Positions 27,274-38,833 of a stretch of DNA of 64,000 nt are shown here, in pieces; within the stretch, counting starts at the first letter, position 1; the number at the start of each line of letters is the position of its first letter. A program made the translations under genes and the position numbers. Source of the stretch: Bugula neritina (lineage: Eukaryota; Bryozoa; Gymnolaemata; Cheilostomatida; Bugulidae). The notes below the pieces were generated by a model. The model was given only the letters and a program-made list of their open reading frames with translations, did not search any database and had not been told where the DNA came from. The DNA lies in NCBI GenBank assembly GCA_964035545.1, contig OZ037769.1, forward strand, positions 3,926,929-3,990,928. The letters run 5' to 3'.

Positions 27274-30200
27274 ATGGCTGCAACCATTAGACGTTTAGAG
27301 GAAGCAGTTGTTAACAGAATAGCTGCTGGGGAAGTAATACAACGGCCTGCTAATGCTATTAAAGAAATGATCGAGAACTGGTAAGAGTCAGAGTAACTGT
27401 AAGACTAAGAGTAAGAGTAAGACTCTAATTCTAAGAGTAAGAGTAACTCACTAACTGTTAGTGTAAGACTAAGAGTGAGAGCAAGTAAGTAAGAATTTGA
27501 ATTAAAATGTTATTTGTGTTGATGAGTTACTGTTGGTGTTAGTGTTGAGCTTTTCTTGAGGCAACATAATATTAATAATGCTAATTTTAATAATATTAAT
27601 TATAATTATAATAATTGTCCTGCTAGCACTATAATATTAGTATTACTATTATAATACTAAAACTAATAGTCATGGTAGTACTAATTTATCTAAAGTTAAT
27701 TCACTTCCAAGGAAGTGTATTTTAATACTAATAGTAATAGTAATAGTAATGATTAAATACTTACTGTTGGGTTTTCTAAGAGTATAAACTAAAAGTAAAC
27801 AGTTTGGTGTATTTGCTTATCTTACACTGACAGTCAACATTTTGATTTAGATTGTTATTATATTGATATGCCTATGGTCCTCTGTTAGTGTTATGTTTAG
27901 ATGTTTCATTTTTTGGGCGTTTGATAACTCAATATGATTTATGATAATGATATTTTAGTTTCTAAAAATGGGTGAGTACACCTAAATGGTATGCATATTT
28001 ACTGATTTAGTCTTAGTGCATATATAGATAAATCAATGTTTGTTGCTTTTCTGAAACTGCACGTATATGTTTTTAGCTTAGATGCTCAATCTAGCTCAAT
28101 TCATGTGACAGTAAAAGATGGGGGTCTAAAGTTAATACAAATTCAGGATAATGGCACAGGAATACAGGTAAACATAGACTAAGCTATAAGAAGTGTTTCA
28201 TACCTGTCATAGAAAATACAAATCTTGCACGTTCTTAGTTTCTGTAGGATCCTTTATGGTAAGTATTTTAGGCGCTAGATGTAGCGGAAGAGTAATTATT
28301 GGGAGAGGCTTTTACTGACGCCATCAATGATTCTGTTGGATTTTGATTCACCAGTCTAACATATTTTTTGTCCTATTAAACCAGTGCCTTTAACCTTTCC
28401 ATCAGAGGTTCTCACAAGGGATGGCAGCTATAAACCTGCATGAGTTTTTTAACTACTGGAGCATTCTGTATTTGAATTGCATAACAAAACACTATTCATC
28501 TACAGATTTACTTGTTTAAGTAACGTAATTCTAAGTATCGTTTCGATTTGTTTGGCAATTACTTATACTTTTTATAACTGTTATGGAAACAGAAGAAAGA
28601 CATGGAAATAGTGTGTGAAAGATTTACCACCAGCAAACTGGCAAAGTTTGAAGATTTGAATAATATAAATACTTACGGATTTCGAGGAGAAGCCTTAGCC
28701 AGTATCTCACACGTCGCTCATGTCACTATCATGTCTCGCACTAAGGATTCTAAATGTGCCTACAAGTATGTGCTGACTCGCTGTCAGCAGGCTTTCTATC
28801 TGCTTATGGAAAGTCAATAAATATTTTATAATTTGAAAAATAATTGTGTGAATAGAGTTTTGGTTTCTTTAAACGATTTTTTTATGAGTTGAAAATAATA
28901 AGCATTTGATTAAAAAAGGCTTTATTTGAACTATAAAACAACCTATTCATGATTATATAACTGTAAGTGGTTGCAACACTATTCAATATCAGATACATTG
29001 AGTAATGGTGCAAATAATGCTATTCTAGGGGTTGTTATAATGATGGGAAACTTAAAGAATCTGTGAAACCATGTGCTGGGAATCTAGGCACTATAATATC
29101 CGTAAGTAATGCTTTCAATCTTCTATTTAGTGTATTGTAATACACAAACATTGTATATATTTAAACTATAAATACACATGATATATACAAATCTACTACA
29201 CTGTTGCTTTTTGCTGTTTGTAATATTCTCTTAATTTGAACATTTTGTTACTATAAAAATACTAGTTGATAGTATTTTAAGCTTATTAACTCAGAATCTC
29301 TGTGCTGATTAGAATTTTTTTTAAGAGCCAATGTGTAAATGTGGGTTTTGTTTTAGGAGTTGTCCAACTAATGTTAGATTTGTGTATGATATTGCTAAGG
29401 TGTTTTGTTTCTAGGCCGAGGACTTGTTCTACAATGTACCCACAAGACGGAGGACTCTGAAGAACGTCGCTGATGAATACAGTAGAATAGTGGACGTGGT
29501 CAGCAGGTTAGACTTGTTCAGTATGAAGTGTTGAGTTGGTCTTGTGGTGCATCGAGTCACTGTTCAAGTCGCCAAGTTGCATCCTAATAATTTACTACTC
29601 GAAAAATTAAGTAGCAGCAGCAAAGTTTTTTGTAAAATCAATCATATGTTTCGGTTTCCACAAATCTTTGTTTATATTGTTTGACTTTTGCTCTCTTAAC
29701 ATTCATATCTTCTGGATGTAGTCTAGTTATGTTATAAATGGTGTAACTATAATGTATGCCGATGCTTACAGATACGCTGTTCACAACTCAACTGTTGGGT
29801 TCTCGTTGAAGAAACATGGAAACCCTGCAGCAGACGTTAAAACTACAATGAGCTCTAACACAGTTGACAATATAAGAATAATATACGGTCCTTCTATTGC
29901 AAAGTAAGTGCAGTTTAGTTCTTTCAACACATGCAGAAAATACATTATAAGTAGTATTGCATCTCATAAGATTGTTTAATGTGGCTATGACGCTAGGAAA
30001 TTTCTGTTCAAGAGATATGTGCATGTATTCAAGTAAATTCTTCAAGGTTCACGCGATACACACAGTTTCATCAACAATTTACTTTATAGTGCATTTGAGC
30101 TTTAACACTTGCATGTATTTTATTATTCTCGATATAATAAACTTATTTTTTATATCTGGCCATCTATTTTTACACAGAAATGCCAATAGAAGTTTATGTC

Positions 30201-33200
30201 AGCTTTTGCATTGTATGTGACTAAATAATATTGACATTTTCTGCAATACCAATCTGGAAATAAATCATGTACTCATAACAGACATTTTTATATGCTATTT
30301 AAGTTATCATGTTTTTAAATTAAATACCTACTTTTTGACTATCATTCCAATGACCCTGCTTGTGGTAAGAAAAGCTATTCATTTTATAGTCGTTTAACTT
30401 TATTCTTGACCTGTTATGCTGTGTCCCAGGGAGCTGTTGGCAGTGAAGGATGAGGATCCTAGACTAGGAATGACTTTATCTGGTCACATCACCAACGCCA
30501 ACTACTCCATGAAGAAGGGGATATTTTTACTCTTCATAAATGGTCAGATATATATTGGTTATTTGTTTTATTGCATTTCTTTTTCTTGTTTTTTACTTAA
30601 AATGCTAATTCACGTTTCTAAATAAAAGTAAAGTTGATTGTATTTGTTATATAATATTAATAATAATTAATAAAGTTAAGTGCATTACAGAAGTATATTC
30701 CATGCTGCCATATACTATCTGGTTACAGTGTGGTCATAGTGATTATTTTATTATGTTTCTGTTGGACTTTGTGTATTACAGAGAGGCTTGTAGAGTGTAT
30801 ACAACTCCACAAAGCTCTAGACTCTGTCTACAGTACTTACTTACCAAAGGGTTGCTCTCCTTTCCTTTATCTCAGGTGAGTGAGTGAGTGTGAGTGAGTG
30901 AGTGAAAGAGTGTGAGTGAGTGAGTAAGTGAGTGAAAGAGTGTGAGTGAGTGTGAGTGAGTGAGTGAGTGAGTGTGAGTGAGTGAGTGAGTGAGTGTGAA
31001 TGAGTAATTGAGAGAGAGTGAGTGAGTGTGAATGAGTAATTGAGAGAGAGTGAGTGAGAGAGTGAGTGAGTGAGTGAATGAGTAAGTGAGTGAGTGTGAG
31101 TGAGTGAGAGAGTTAGTGAGTGAGTGAGTGAGTCAGTCAGTGAGTGATGAACGAGTGAATGTGAGTGAGTTAATGTGATTTAGCATGAGTATGTGACTGA
31201 GTGAGTGTGGGTTGATTGGTGAGTTAATTTGTTGCGCCACTTTGTTATAATTTACATGTAGTATTTTATAAGCAATTTGGATCTAATATATGTAGTATAA
31301 ATGATAATACATGCTGCTTACAACGTGACGCAACTGTTTTATCTTCAGGTCATGAGAATGTATACTAATAATTTAATTATATGACTAACTTTATACATCT
31401 TTAAAATCTCTTAGGATTGTAGTCAAATATGAAGCTTACATTTGCAATGTATACCCAAGTGTCTATACTTTAATCCATTCAAGGTTTTCATGTTCCCCCA
31501 TCTTATAGCAAATTTGCAAAATCATCGCAATCCAAAAAATTGCAACACGGTTTTCTTCTTGGTTGTACGGAGTTGTGTTGCCCTTGACTTTTAGTCTAAA
31601 GATTGCCCCTCACAACATTGATGTGAATGTTCACCCTACAAAGTATGAGGTGCATTTCCTGCACCAAGAGCAAGTGATAGAGAGAATACAGAAGGCTGTG
31701 GAGCAATGTCTACTTGGCTGTAACTCCTCCCGCACTTTTTACACTCAGGTTTGTTAGTTCCTCTGCTAAGACTTGTTTACTCAGTGAATATTCCTGACTT
31801 ATAGTTTTGACTTGAGAGTTATGGCTTTATAGGGTAAAATAAGTCAAATTGTTTATCTACACCTTGGTATTTATTTTGTTTTCAGTACTTATTTTTATGT
31901 TTTAAATGCGTTATGTCAATATAATTTATGATTTAACATTATTGATAACAGTGACTGTGATCATACATGAATATGCTGCTCTGTTATTTATCTAGACGCT
32001 GATAGCGCTGCCTAAGTCTAGTCAGAAAGAGGCGTCTGGTCAGAAAGAGGCGTCTGGCACTAATGAAGAAGCTAAAACATATGGCTATAACATGGTAAGG
32101 ACAGACTATTCGGAGAGGAAGTTAGATCAGTATCTGCAGGTGCAGACGCAGCCTTCTGCACCAGTTTCTACGTCTGCAGCAGATAAAGAGAACACAGTGC
32201 CTGCTGCAGCTTCTACCGCAGATGACCAGTTGGCTACTGGAACACCAGCGCCGTGAGTATCAACTGTTAAGTAAAGTATTTATGACTTCCGGAAGCGTCC
32301 TAGGAAATAAATTGTTAAAATATTAGAGCTCGCTGCGCTTTGCAAATTGTGTTGACATGCTTTTGATATGCTGTTTTATTTTGTAGCTATTTTTAAGACT
32401 TTCTAGACTTTACTGCCATTGATAACTTTTAAACTATCCAATAATGCTTAGCCAAGCTATGATTTTGATGCTGTATCTATGAATTCAGTTGCATAGGTCT
32501 GCAATTGCCAGTCTCATGTGTATTGACAGTGTTGACTGTTTTGCAGTTTGTTTTTACTACATTTTAACTTATAGCCTAGCATTTATCCATAACTATTTCT
32601 TAAAATTCAAGCCCTACAAATATTGAAAAATTCCAATTAGGTTACATACAAAAGATGCTAGTTTTGGTGAACTCGGTTGTTTTTTAAGCAATCTTTTAAA
32701 ATATAGAATTACACTGTCTATAAATTTTTGTATATTAGTACGATTCTGCTATGAGTTATGCTATGACTCATAATACGACTCATCCGTTGATTGTGATAGC
32801 TGACTCAGTGATAGGCTGTCTTTACATTTAGGAAAAGACAGCGTAAAGATATGGAAGAAAGATTTCCTGGTAACAGATATAAAGTCACTCTGTCTAGCGT
32901 ACTTCAGTTACAGAGACAGTCTGAGAAAGCAGTTCATGAAAGTAATGTTTACCTGCTATCTTATTACTGTGGCTAATGTGATGTATCAGTACTTTTGATT
33001 GGTCCAAATTCTCCCATTAATTTTGATGCTTGAATTAAAAAAAGCAAATTTTACAAAGTTTATCTCCACATGGAGAGAATAAATTTAAAAACACTATTGT
33101 AGCTTTCTTTCCAAACTTTGCACCTTTTTTTAAGAATTTACCATTTTGTAGAATGTAGGTACCAAAGCACTAAAATTGATGGTTTGAATTAGTGATGATA

Positions 33201-35362
33201 TTCATATTTGATTTTTTTTCTACTGTTGTGTGGATTTTTTTGTAGAGTTGAGAGAGATAATTCGAGAACACACATTCGTCGGGTGTGTTAACAAGTCTTT
33301 CAGTCTGATACAACATCAGACTAAACTCTATCTTATCAATAACAAGAATCTCACGTGAGTATATCTACACTGTGTCTGTTTCCTTTATAGTCTTTACTTC
33401 CAACTGCAGGTTTTACGGTCTTTAATTTGGTTGCGTGGACGTGATGCTTTTTACATTACGCCTGCACAACCAAATTTACTAAAACATTAGGATAAACATA
33501 GAAAATCATTCAATATTAAAAAACACTTGCTTATTCAGATGTATATATGTTAATATTTTATCAGTTTATTGCAAGAAGCTATGTACATTAGCTGCTAAAC
33601 TGTGAAAAACAGCTAAAAACTAGAAATATTAGTGTGTACTAAGTAAAGTAAAATAGCCCACATATACTTTTTCAAGTTTAATTTGAAAATGTTTTTAGCT
33701 AGTTGAAATTTTTTATTGTTGCAACCGAAATGCCTGCTCTTTCTTTGTGCAGCAGCTACTGTCTTAGAAGACACTGTCGACTAACAGCTTGGTATGCTAT
33801 CCTCTCTAATGTGATTTGTAGGCAGGAGTTATTCTATCAAATTATGCTGTATCAGTTTGGAAATTTCGGCATGCTCAAACTGTCGGTGAGTATTTAAACA
33901 ACTCATGTGAACACAAATACAATCATACTTCTGACATGACAAACCATGATACGCGTCTGCAATGTTTCATCTGTGTAGTAGATTAATTATAATTTATTAT
34001 AAAAGTTTATCTGCCTTTTTATTAGTATTATATTGTATTATGTGTGTATGTCTCTGTGCTGCAAGTGTGGATTTATATTTTATATCATTGTTTAAGCTGT
34101 GTTTTTGTTTTGCTTTTTGGAGTTGCCTCATCATCAGAACACTCTACAGCTGCTACTGTGTTCTTTTAAAGGAGAAAACAAGCATACAGGAATTGGCTCT
34201 CTTAGCCCTAGATCTACCGGAATGTGGATGGACTCCGGAAGACGGGGATAAAGTCGATATTGCCAAGTACGCATGCCAATTTCTTATATCAAAGGCCGAG
34301 ATGTTGTACGAATATTTCAGTATAGAAATTGATAAGGTGGGTTGCATGTGGTGGTTGTGTGCAACAGTTGCTCAAATTGCTTTTATAATGTTTCACTTGT
34401 TTCATTTATTTTTGTAAAAATTACAAAATATAATGTTATAGTCAGTTATGAAACCTTTTTGTTGATTTTTTTTTATTCTAAAGCGTTTCAGAAATAATTT
34501 CTGCTGTACAGATATCATTAGTCAAATATTTTTGCAGTAATATATTCACAGATGTGGGCGCATTGATTAAATATTTTTTTGCAATAAGCACATTATTAAT
34601 CAATTTCACTAATTGTTGGCTACCACAAAATATATTGTACAAAAGTAGCTGAGAGCACAACTCCTTTTTCAGGATGGAAATCTGTGCTCTTTGCCCTTGC
34701 TGCTGGAAGGTTATATCCCAGAGCTGGAAAGAATACCCTTGTATCTAGTCAGATTAGTCACTGAAGTTGAATGGGATGAAGAACAGCGATGCTTTCATGA
34801 CATATGTAAGGAAACTAGTCTATTTTACGCTCTACAGAAGGAAATCCTTCCTGTCCCTTCTTCTCAACAGGTATGTAATATGTATGTTCTAGCTTTTAGG
34901 GCGTAGTTGGTGATTGTCTTTCCACTGGGAAAATTGATCAACTGTAATTAGCTCACAATATGAACACTAGTCACAATATAATATAGATTGTAAGCTCACC
35001 AAAAAGAGTAACTTAGTAGTTTGAACACTGCTGCATTGTGCTTCGTTTTTCAGTTTTCTAGCTAGTTTTTAGTGAATAGTAGTGCATAGTAGAGTATGTT
35101 CTTTGTTAAAAATTGTTTTTATTTTCCTTGATTTAGCTAACTATACAGTCACTGCCTTCTAAGTTGTATCTATTTGTTTTATTTTTTTTACTGTTTTTAT
35201 TAGTCAGAAGAGGAAGAATTGAAATGGAAAAATATAACTGAACATGTAATATGTCCAGCTATGAGAATGACTTTACTACCTTCTCTTCAAAGAGCGGAAG
35301 ATGCTACATTTCTTGAAATTGCTAATTTGCCAAATCTTTACAAAGTATTTGAAAGGTGCTAA
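27274..35362 (+). CDS. MLH1: DNA mismatch repair protein MLH1
   Basis: Sixteen exons join in frame: 27274-27380, 28077-28167, 28593-28765, 29029-29101, 29415-29506, 29772-29903, 30430-30542, 30782-30875, 31595-31748, 31996-32252, 32832-32941, 33246-33354, 33822-33885, 34172-34336, 34673-34870 and 35204-35362. They encode 696 aa, against 756 in human; the shortfall is in the disordered linker (exons 10-11). MLH1 is the MutL subunit that pairs with PMS2/PMS1 in nuclear mismatch repair and in meiotic crossing over. The GHKL ATPase is complete: KEMIEN with Glu31 and Asn35, DNGTGI from Asp60, [11 protein letters not shown] in exon 3. The C-terminal domain ends in the invariant YKVFERC tail that contributes to the PMS2 endonuclease site. 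Exon 10 has an 18-nt tandem duplication (QKEASG twice). A poly(A) signal is at 35475-35480. Confidence 0.98.
27381..27760. repeat. Low-complexity AGTAAGACTAAGAG block in MLH1 intron 1
   Basis: Starting at the exon 1 donor, the intron has runs of AAGACTAAGAGTAAGAGTAA, then AATAATATTAAT and TAATAGTAATAGTAAT words. It continues the texture found upstream of the gene. Confidence 0.65.
28388..28446 (+). mobile_element. SINE core fragment in MLH1 intron 2
   Basis: The fragment keeps only the core of the SINE family (ACCTTTCCATCAGAGG, TCTCACAAGGGATGGC, then CTATAAACCTGCATGAG). The tRNA head is absent. Confidence 0.55.
30876..31215. repeat. (GTGA)n array starting at the MLH1 exon 8 donor
   Basis: A 340-nt GTGAGTGA tract with interruptions begins at the first base of intron 8. 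The true donor (GTGAGT at 30876) is therefore followed by dozens of identical GTGAGT hexamers. Confidence 0.95.
33418..33620 (-). mobile_element. About 200-bp interspersed element with terminal hairpin, copy 2
   Basis: Inverted second copy of the element at 12886-13085, in MLH1 intron 12. Its hairpin end is better preserved here: ATTTGGTTGCGTGGACGTGATG pairs imperfectly with the reverse complement of CATTACGCCTGCACAACCAA around a short loop. Confidence 0.6.
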
Positions 35363-36199
35363 TATTTTTACGTTGTAAGCTTAGAGTTCAAGGACAAATT
35401 TGTTATTTTTTGCTCAAAAATCGAAAGTTACCCCGTTATATTTTTTATTCTGAGTTGTTATATTTGCTTAGTTCAATAAACTATTTTATGTTATACTGGG
35501 TTAATTTAATTTATCTAAAAGTCTTCAAAACCTGTTGTTTTCCTTTGCAATGTGAGTGAGAGAAAGATATCTCTGAACCATTTTAATTGTGCTTTGAAAT
35601 TATTTTTCAGTTTTTACAGTTCAACTTTTTGCATAGTTCAAAGTACCAATGTTGAAAAAGGGCCCCTAGCTCATAGCTATACTTCTGCTTTCACAGTACA
35701 CTCACATCTTGAGATTTGCCTATTGAGTATTCCAACTTCTCATGAATGTGAGTAAAACTGCTGCTAGAAAATCAAGGTGGTGGAGCATATAGCCTCATTT
35801 TGGTAATAGAGATGTCCTTACTTATACACGCAATAGTATGTAATAAGAACGGAGTACTTAGATATTTTTGCAATAACATGAAAAAATAACCTGCACTAGC
35901 GTTTATTCGCAGTTAGCTTGTTATATCAATATTATTTTGTAAAGCAGAAGTTGTCTCGTCCATAGGGTTAAAGTTCACGCTGAACGATGTTGAATACGAC
36001 TCGCTGAAGCAATGTGTAGTTAAAGCCTATGCGCGCCAGTCAAGGAGTAACGGAGATAATATTATTTATTCAAATTCGCTAAAACCGAGTAGCACAGGCC
36101 TTAGTTCTGGAAAAAGTCTATATATTTTTATGTTCATTTTGCTAAGAGTCATAATCATAATGATAATATGACCTGTACGGAAGATTCATCATCATAATT
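35363..36199. other. Intergenic region MLH1 to TTC32
   Basis: It holds the MLH1 3' UTR with the poly(A) signal at 35475-35480, then AT-rich DNA and the presumed TTC32 promoter. No TATA box is evident. ATAATCATAATGATAAT words begin about 80 nt before the TTC32 ATG. Confidence 0.5.
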
Positions 36200-38039
36200 A
36201 TGGAAACTGAATCATGTATTGAAGCTGCTACAGAGTTCAGAAAAAAGAGAGAGTTTGTCAGTGCCATAAATTTATTTACACAATGTATAACTCAGTGCAT
36301 AAGACAAAATGAAAACTCATCATCGCCATGCAAGTAATGAATTATTAAATTAATTATTACAATTATTGTAAGTTGAACTTGATGCATTATGATTATTAAT
36401 ATTAGTTATCACTTTATGATTATGATCAACCCACTATGGTTATCGGAATATCACTGTTACTGTTGGTAATTAGAAGAATAATTACAGGTCAAAGCCAGTG
36501 TCACTGCCATTCTACTTGTTGAGTTGTTAGCTATGGTGGTAAACTGTAGTGTAAAGCATGGTGGCGATCTAGTGATTAAACTTGATCACTATTAGTATTA
36601 GGGATACTCATACTGATTATGAAGTTTAATAATTACATTATGAATGTGTAATTAACTACAATATGTAATGACACAGACTTTGACTTGTGAGTAGTAGACA
36701 AACCCAATCATCAGTCTAATGGTTAACTGAAAAAAATTACTGTGAAACTTATGGTAATACTAATACGCGCTAACAGTTACAGTAAATGAGTAAGTACTTG
36801 TACAGTTGTACTAACAGTAGCACTAACACTCTTACTTTTAGTAACAGTGTTAAAAAATAACTCACAGCTTTAATACTGCTACTAGTATTATTGTTGTACT
36901 AGTAATAATAAGTGTCATTGTATGAGCTATATTAACGCTACTAATTGTACCCATTGCAATTTAAAATTTAACTCATCATCATCATCATTATTTCATTACC
37001 ATTTGAATATTTTCATATTTTAACTTGAACTCGGGATCCAAGTTTTAGTCACCATTATATTTTTGTCTACTGCTTATTTTATTGTAGAGTGTAGTTTGAT
37101 AATAGTATAATAGCTGTGGCATAATATCTGTTGGGTTATTATAATTTTCACTTGTTGCCACTTTTTTGAGAATTTATATGTGTTATATTATACTGTTGAT
37201 TATAGCAATGAGATGTTGGCTTCCTTGTACAATGAAAGAGGGTTCACCAAGTATTTGTATGTAGACTTCAATGGTGCTATTGAAGATTACACTAAGGCTC
37301 TTGGTCTCTATCAGTCTGCTACATACTATTATAATAGAGGACTAATACACTATCGACTAGGTGTGTATTATATTTGACTACGGTATAACTTTGTAAACTT
37401 TCAAGGTAACAGAAATGAATATGAGTTTGCAGGTTAACACGTTAATTTGAATACAGTTAGTAAAAGAAAATCAAAAGCTTTTCTGTTTTGAAAGGGAGAT
37501 TTCGTGAAGCAGTTCATGACACTTCTGAAGCACTCCGAATTCAGCCTGATTTTACTGATGCCCTGAAATGCCAGCAGCAATCGATAATAGATGGTAAGCT
37601 TGGTTGATAAGTTTATTTGTAACCTGAGATCTACCATGAAATAAAGTAGAAACTAGGCTCTTCAGACTTAGCTTTGGTTTGCCAATGCTGTTTTATCAAG
37701 TCATGAAAACCATAGGTCTATTTTATGTTGGCAGTCATAATTCTTTCTGTTATATTCTGGAGTTGTCCTACCTAATTCACCCGGACTTGCAATGAATAAG
37801 TCAGCTTTTCCTAAGTCATTTTTTCTTTTAAATAATTAAACTTGCAAAAGAGAATTTATGAAACTTTTTTTCTTGTTCTATAAGTTTTCTATGTTTTTCT
37901 TTCAACGCAAGAGGCTAAATTATGTACAAAGAAACAATGTAAATAGTGTATTAAATTAATACAAATATATTTGCATGGATAAATAACTATATGGCATGCA
38001 AATGGACATATTACTACATTTTTTCCTTCTGTAGCCTAA
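36200..38039 (+). CDS. TTC32: Tetratricopeptide repeat protein 32-like
   Basis: Exons 36200-36333, 37206-37360 and 37495-37593 join in frame. A final exon of only five bases (38035-38039, CC-TAA, after TTCTGTAG) would complete Ala then stop, giving 130 aa; that exon is a guess. The middle exon reads NERGFTKYLYVDFNGAIEDY and YYYNRGLIHYRLG, and the third GRFREAVHDTSEALRIQPDF. These are two adjacent TPR motifs and match vertebrate TTC32 (about 150 aa) in motif order. TPR proteins are helical scaffolds; the role of TTC32 is not known. The protein has no signal or membrane segment. The gene follows MLH1 on the same strand and converges with the LYSMD gene. Confidence 0.78.
36334..37080. repeat. 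Low-complexity AT-rich block in TTC32 intron 1
   Basis: Degenerate short words (ATTATTACAATTATTG, ATTAGAAGAATAATTAC, CATCATCATCATTATT, ACTAGTAATAATAAG) of the same texture as in the divergent intergenic regions. Confidence 0.5.
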
Positions 38040-38833
38040 CTTCAAATGTTCTAATTGTATTTCTGTTATATATATTTGTAACAAAGGAGTATTCTGTTAT
38101 CTATGTCTTTCAATGATGAATAAATCATATAATTCTAAAACCAACAGGTTCCTTGTGTTCTAAACTATAAGGCATGGTTCATTGATGTTCCAAAAATATA
38201 TTGTATTACAAAAATACAAGTTTCTTATATAAAGTTTCTAACACATCTAGAAATAACTTACACCATTGTATTATAATAATTATTATACAATTGACAATGC
38301 ATAAGGAATTCAACTGGGTTGTTTGTTTAATAGTATTGGCCATTCATCTGCTCTTGAGGACAAGTTTATTCTAGACATGAAAAGAATTTCAACTGCTTGT
38401 CATTGCAATATCATTGTAGAAATGTTTCAACATCCGTAAAGAATTTAATTTTCCTTTAAAACTTGTGACATCTAATATCTAATTTTGCTTTGAATACAAA
38501 TATACTCACAAAATATTATTGAAACAGTAAAATTATAATTGAGTGTCAATATGATCTTGGGTATATAATACAGCTGTGGAAATTTAACTTTTTCTAAATG
38601 CTAAATTGGGTATTTGCACTATGCACTACTAATTTAGTGCGATTTTTTTTTAATTTTTCAAATAAAAAATATTGTCTCAATCAAATAGAGTCAGTTGGCA
38701 CAAGAGAAATTCCTAAATTTATTCTTAGTTACCATTGTAAAGGGCAACCATATCATTCGGAGAAACTCATTACTTCAAAATGACTGTTGGAAGTTGGAAT
38801 TAACTAGAACCGGTATGTACGCACGGAAGCGGT
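38040..38833. other. Convergent intergenic region TTC32/LYSMD
   Basis: AT-rich with no coding signal. An AATAAA near 38118-38124 could serve TTC32. TTTATT at 38718-38723 could be the poly(A) signal of the minus-strand LYSMD gene. Confidence 0.45.
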
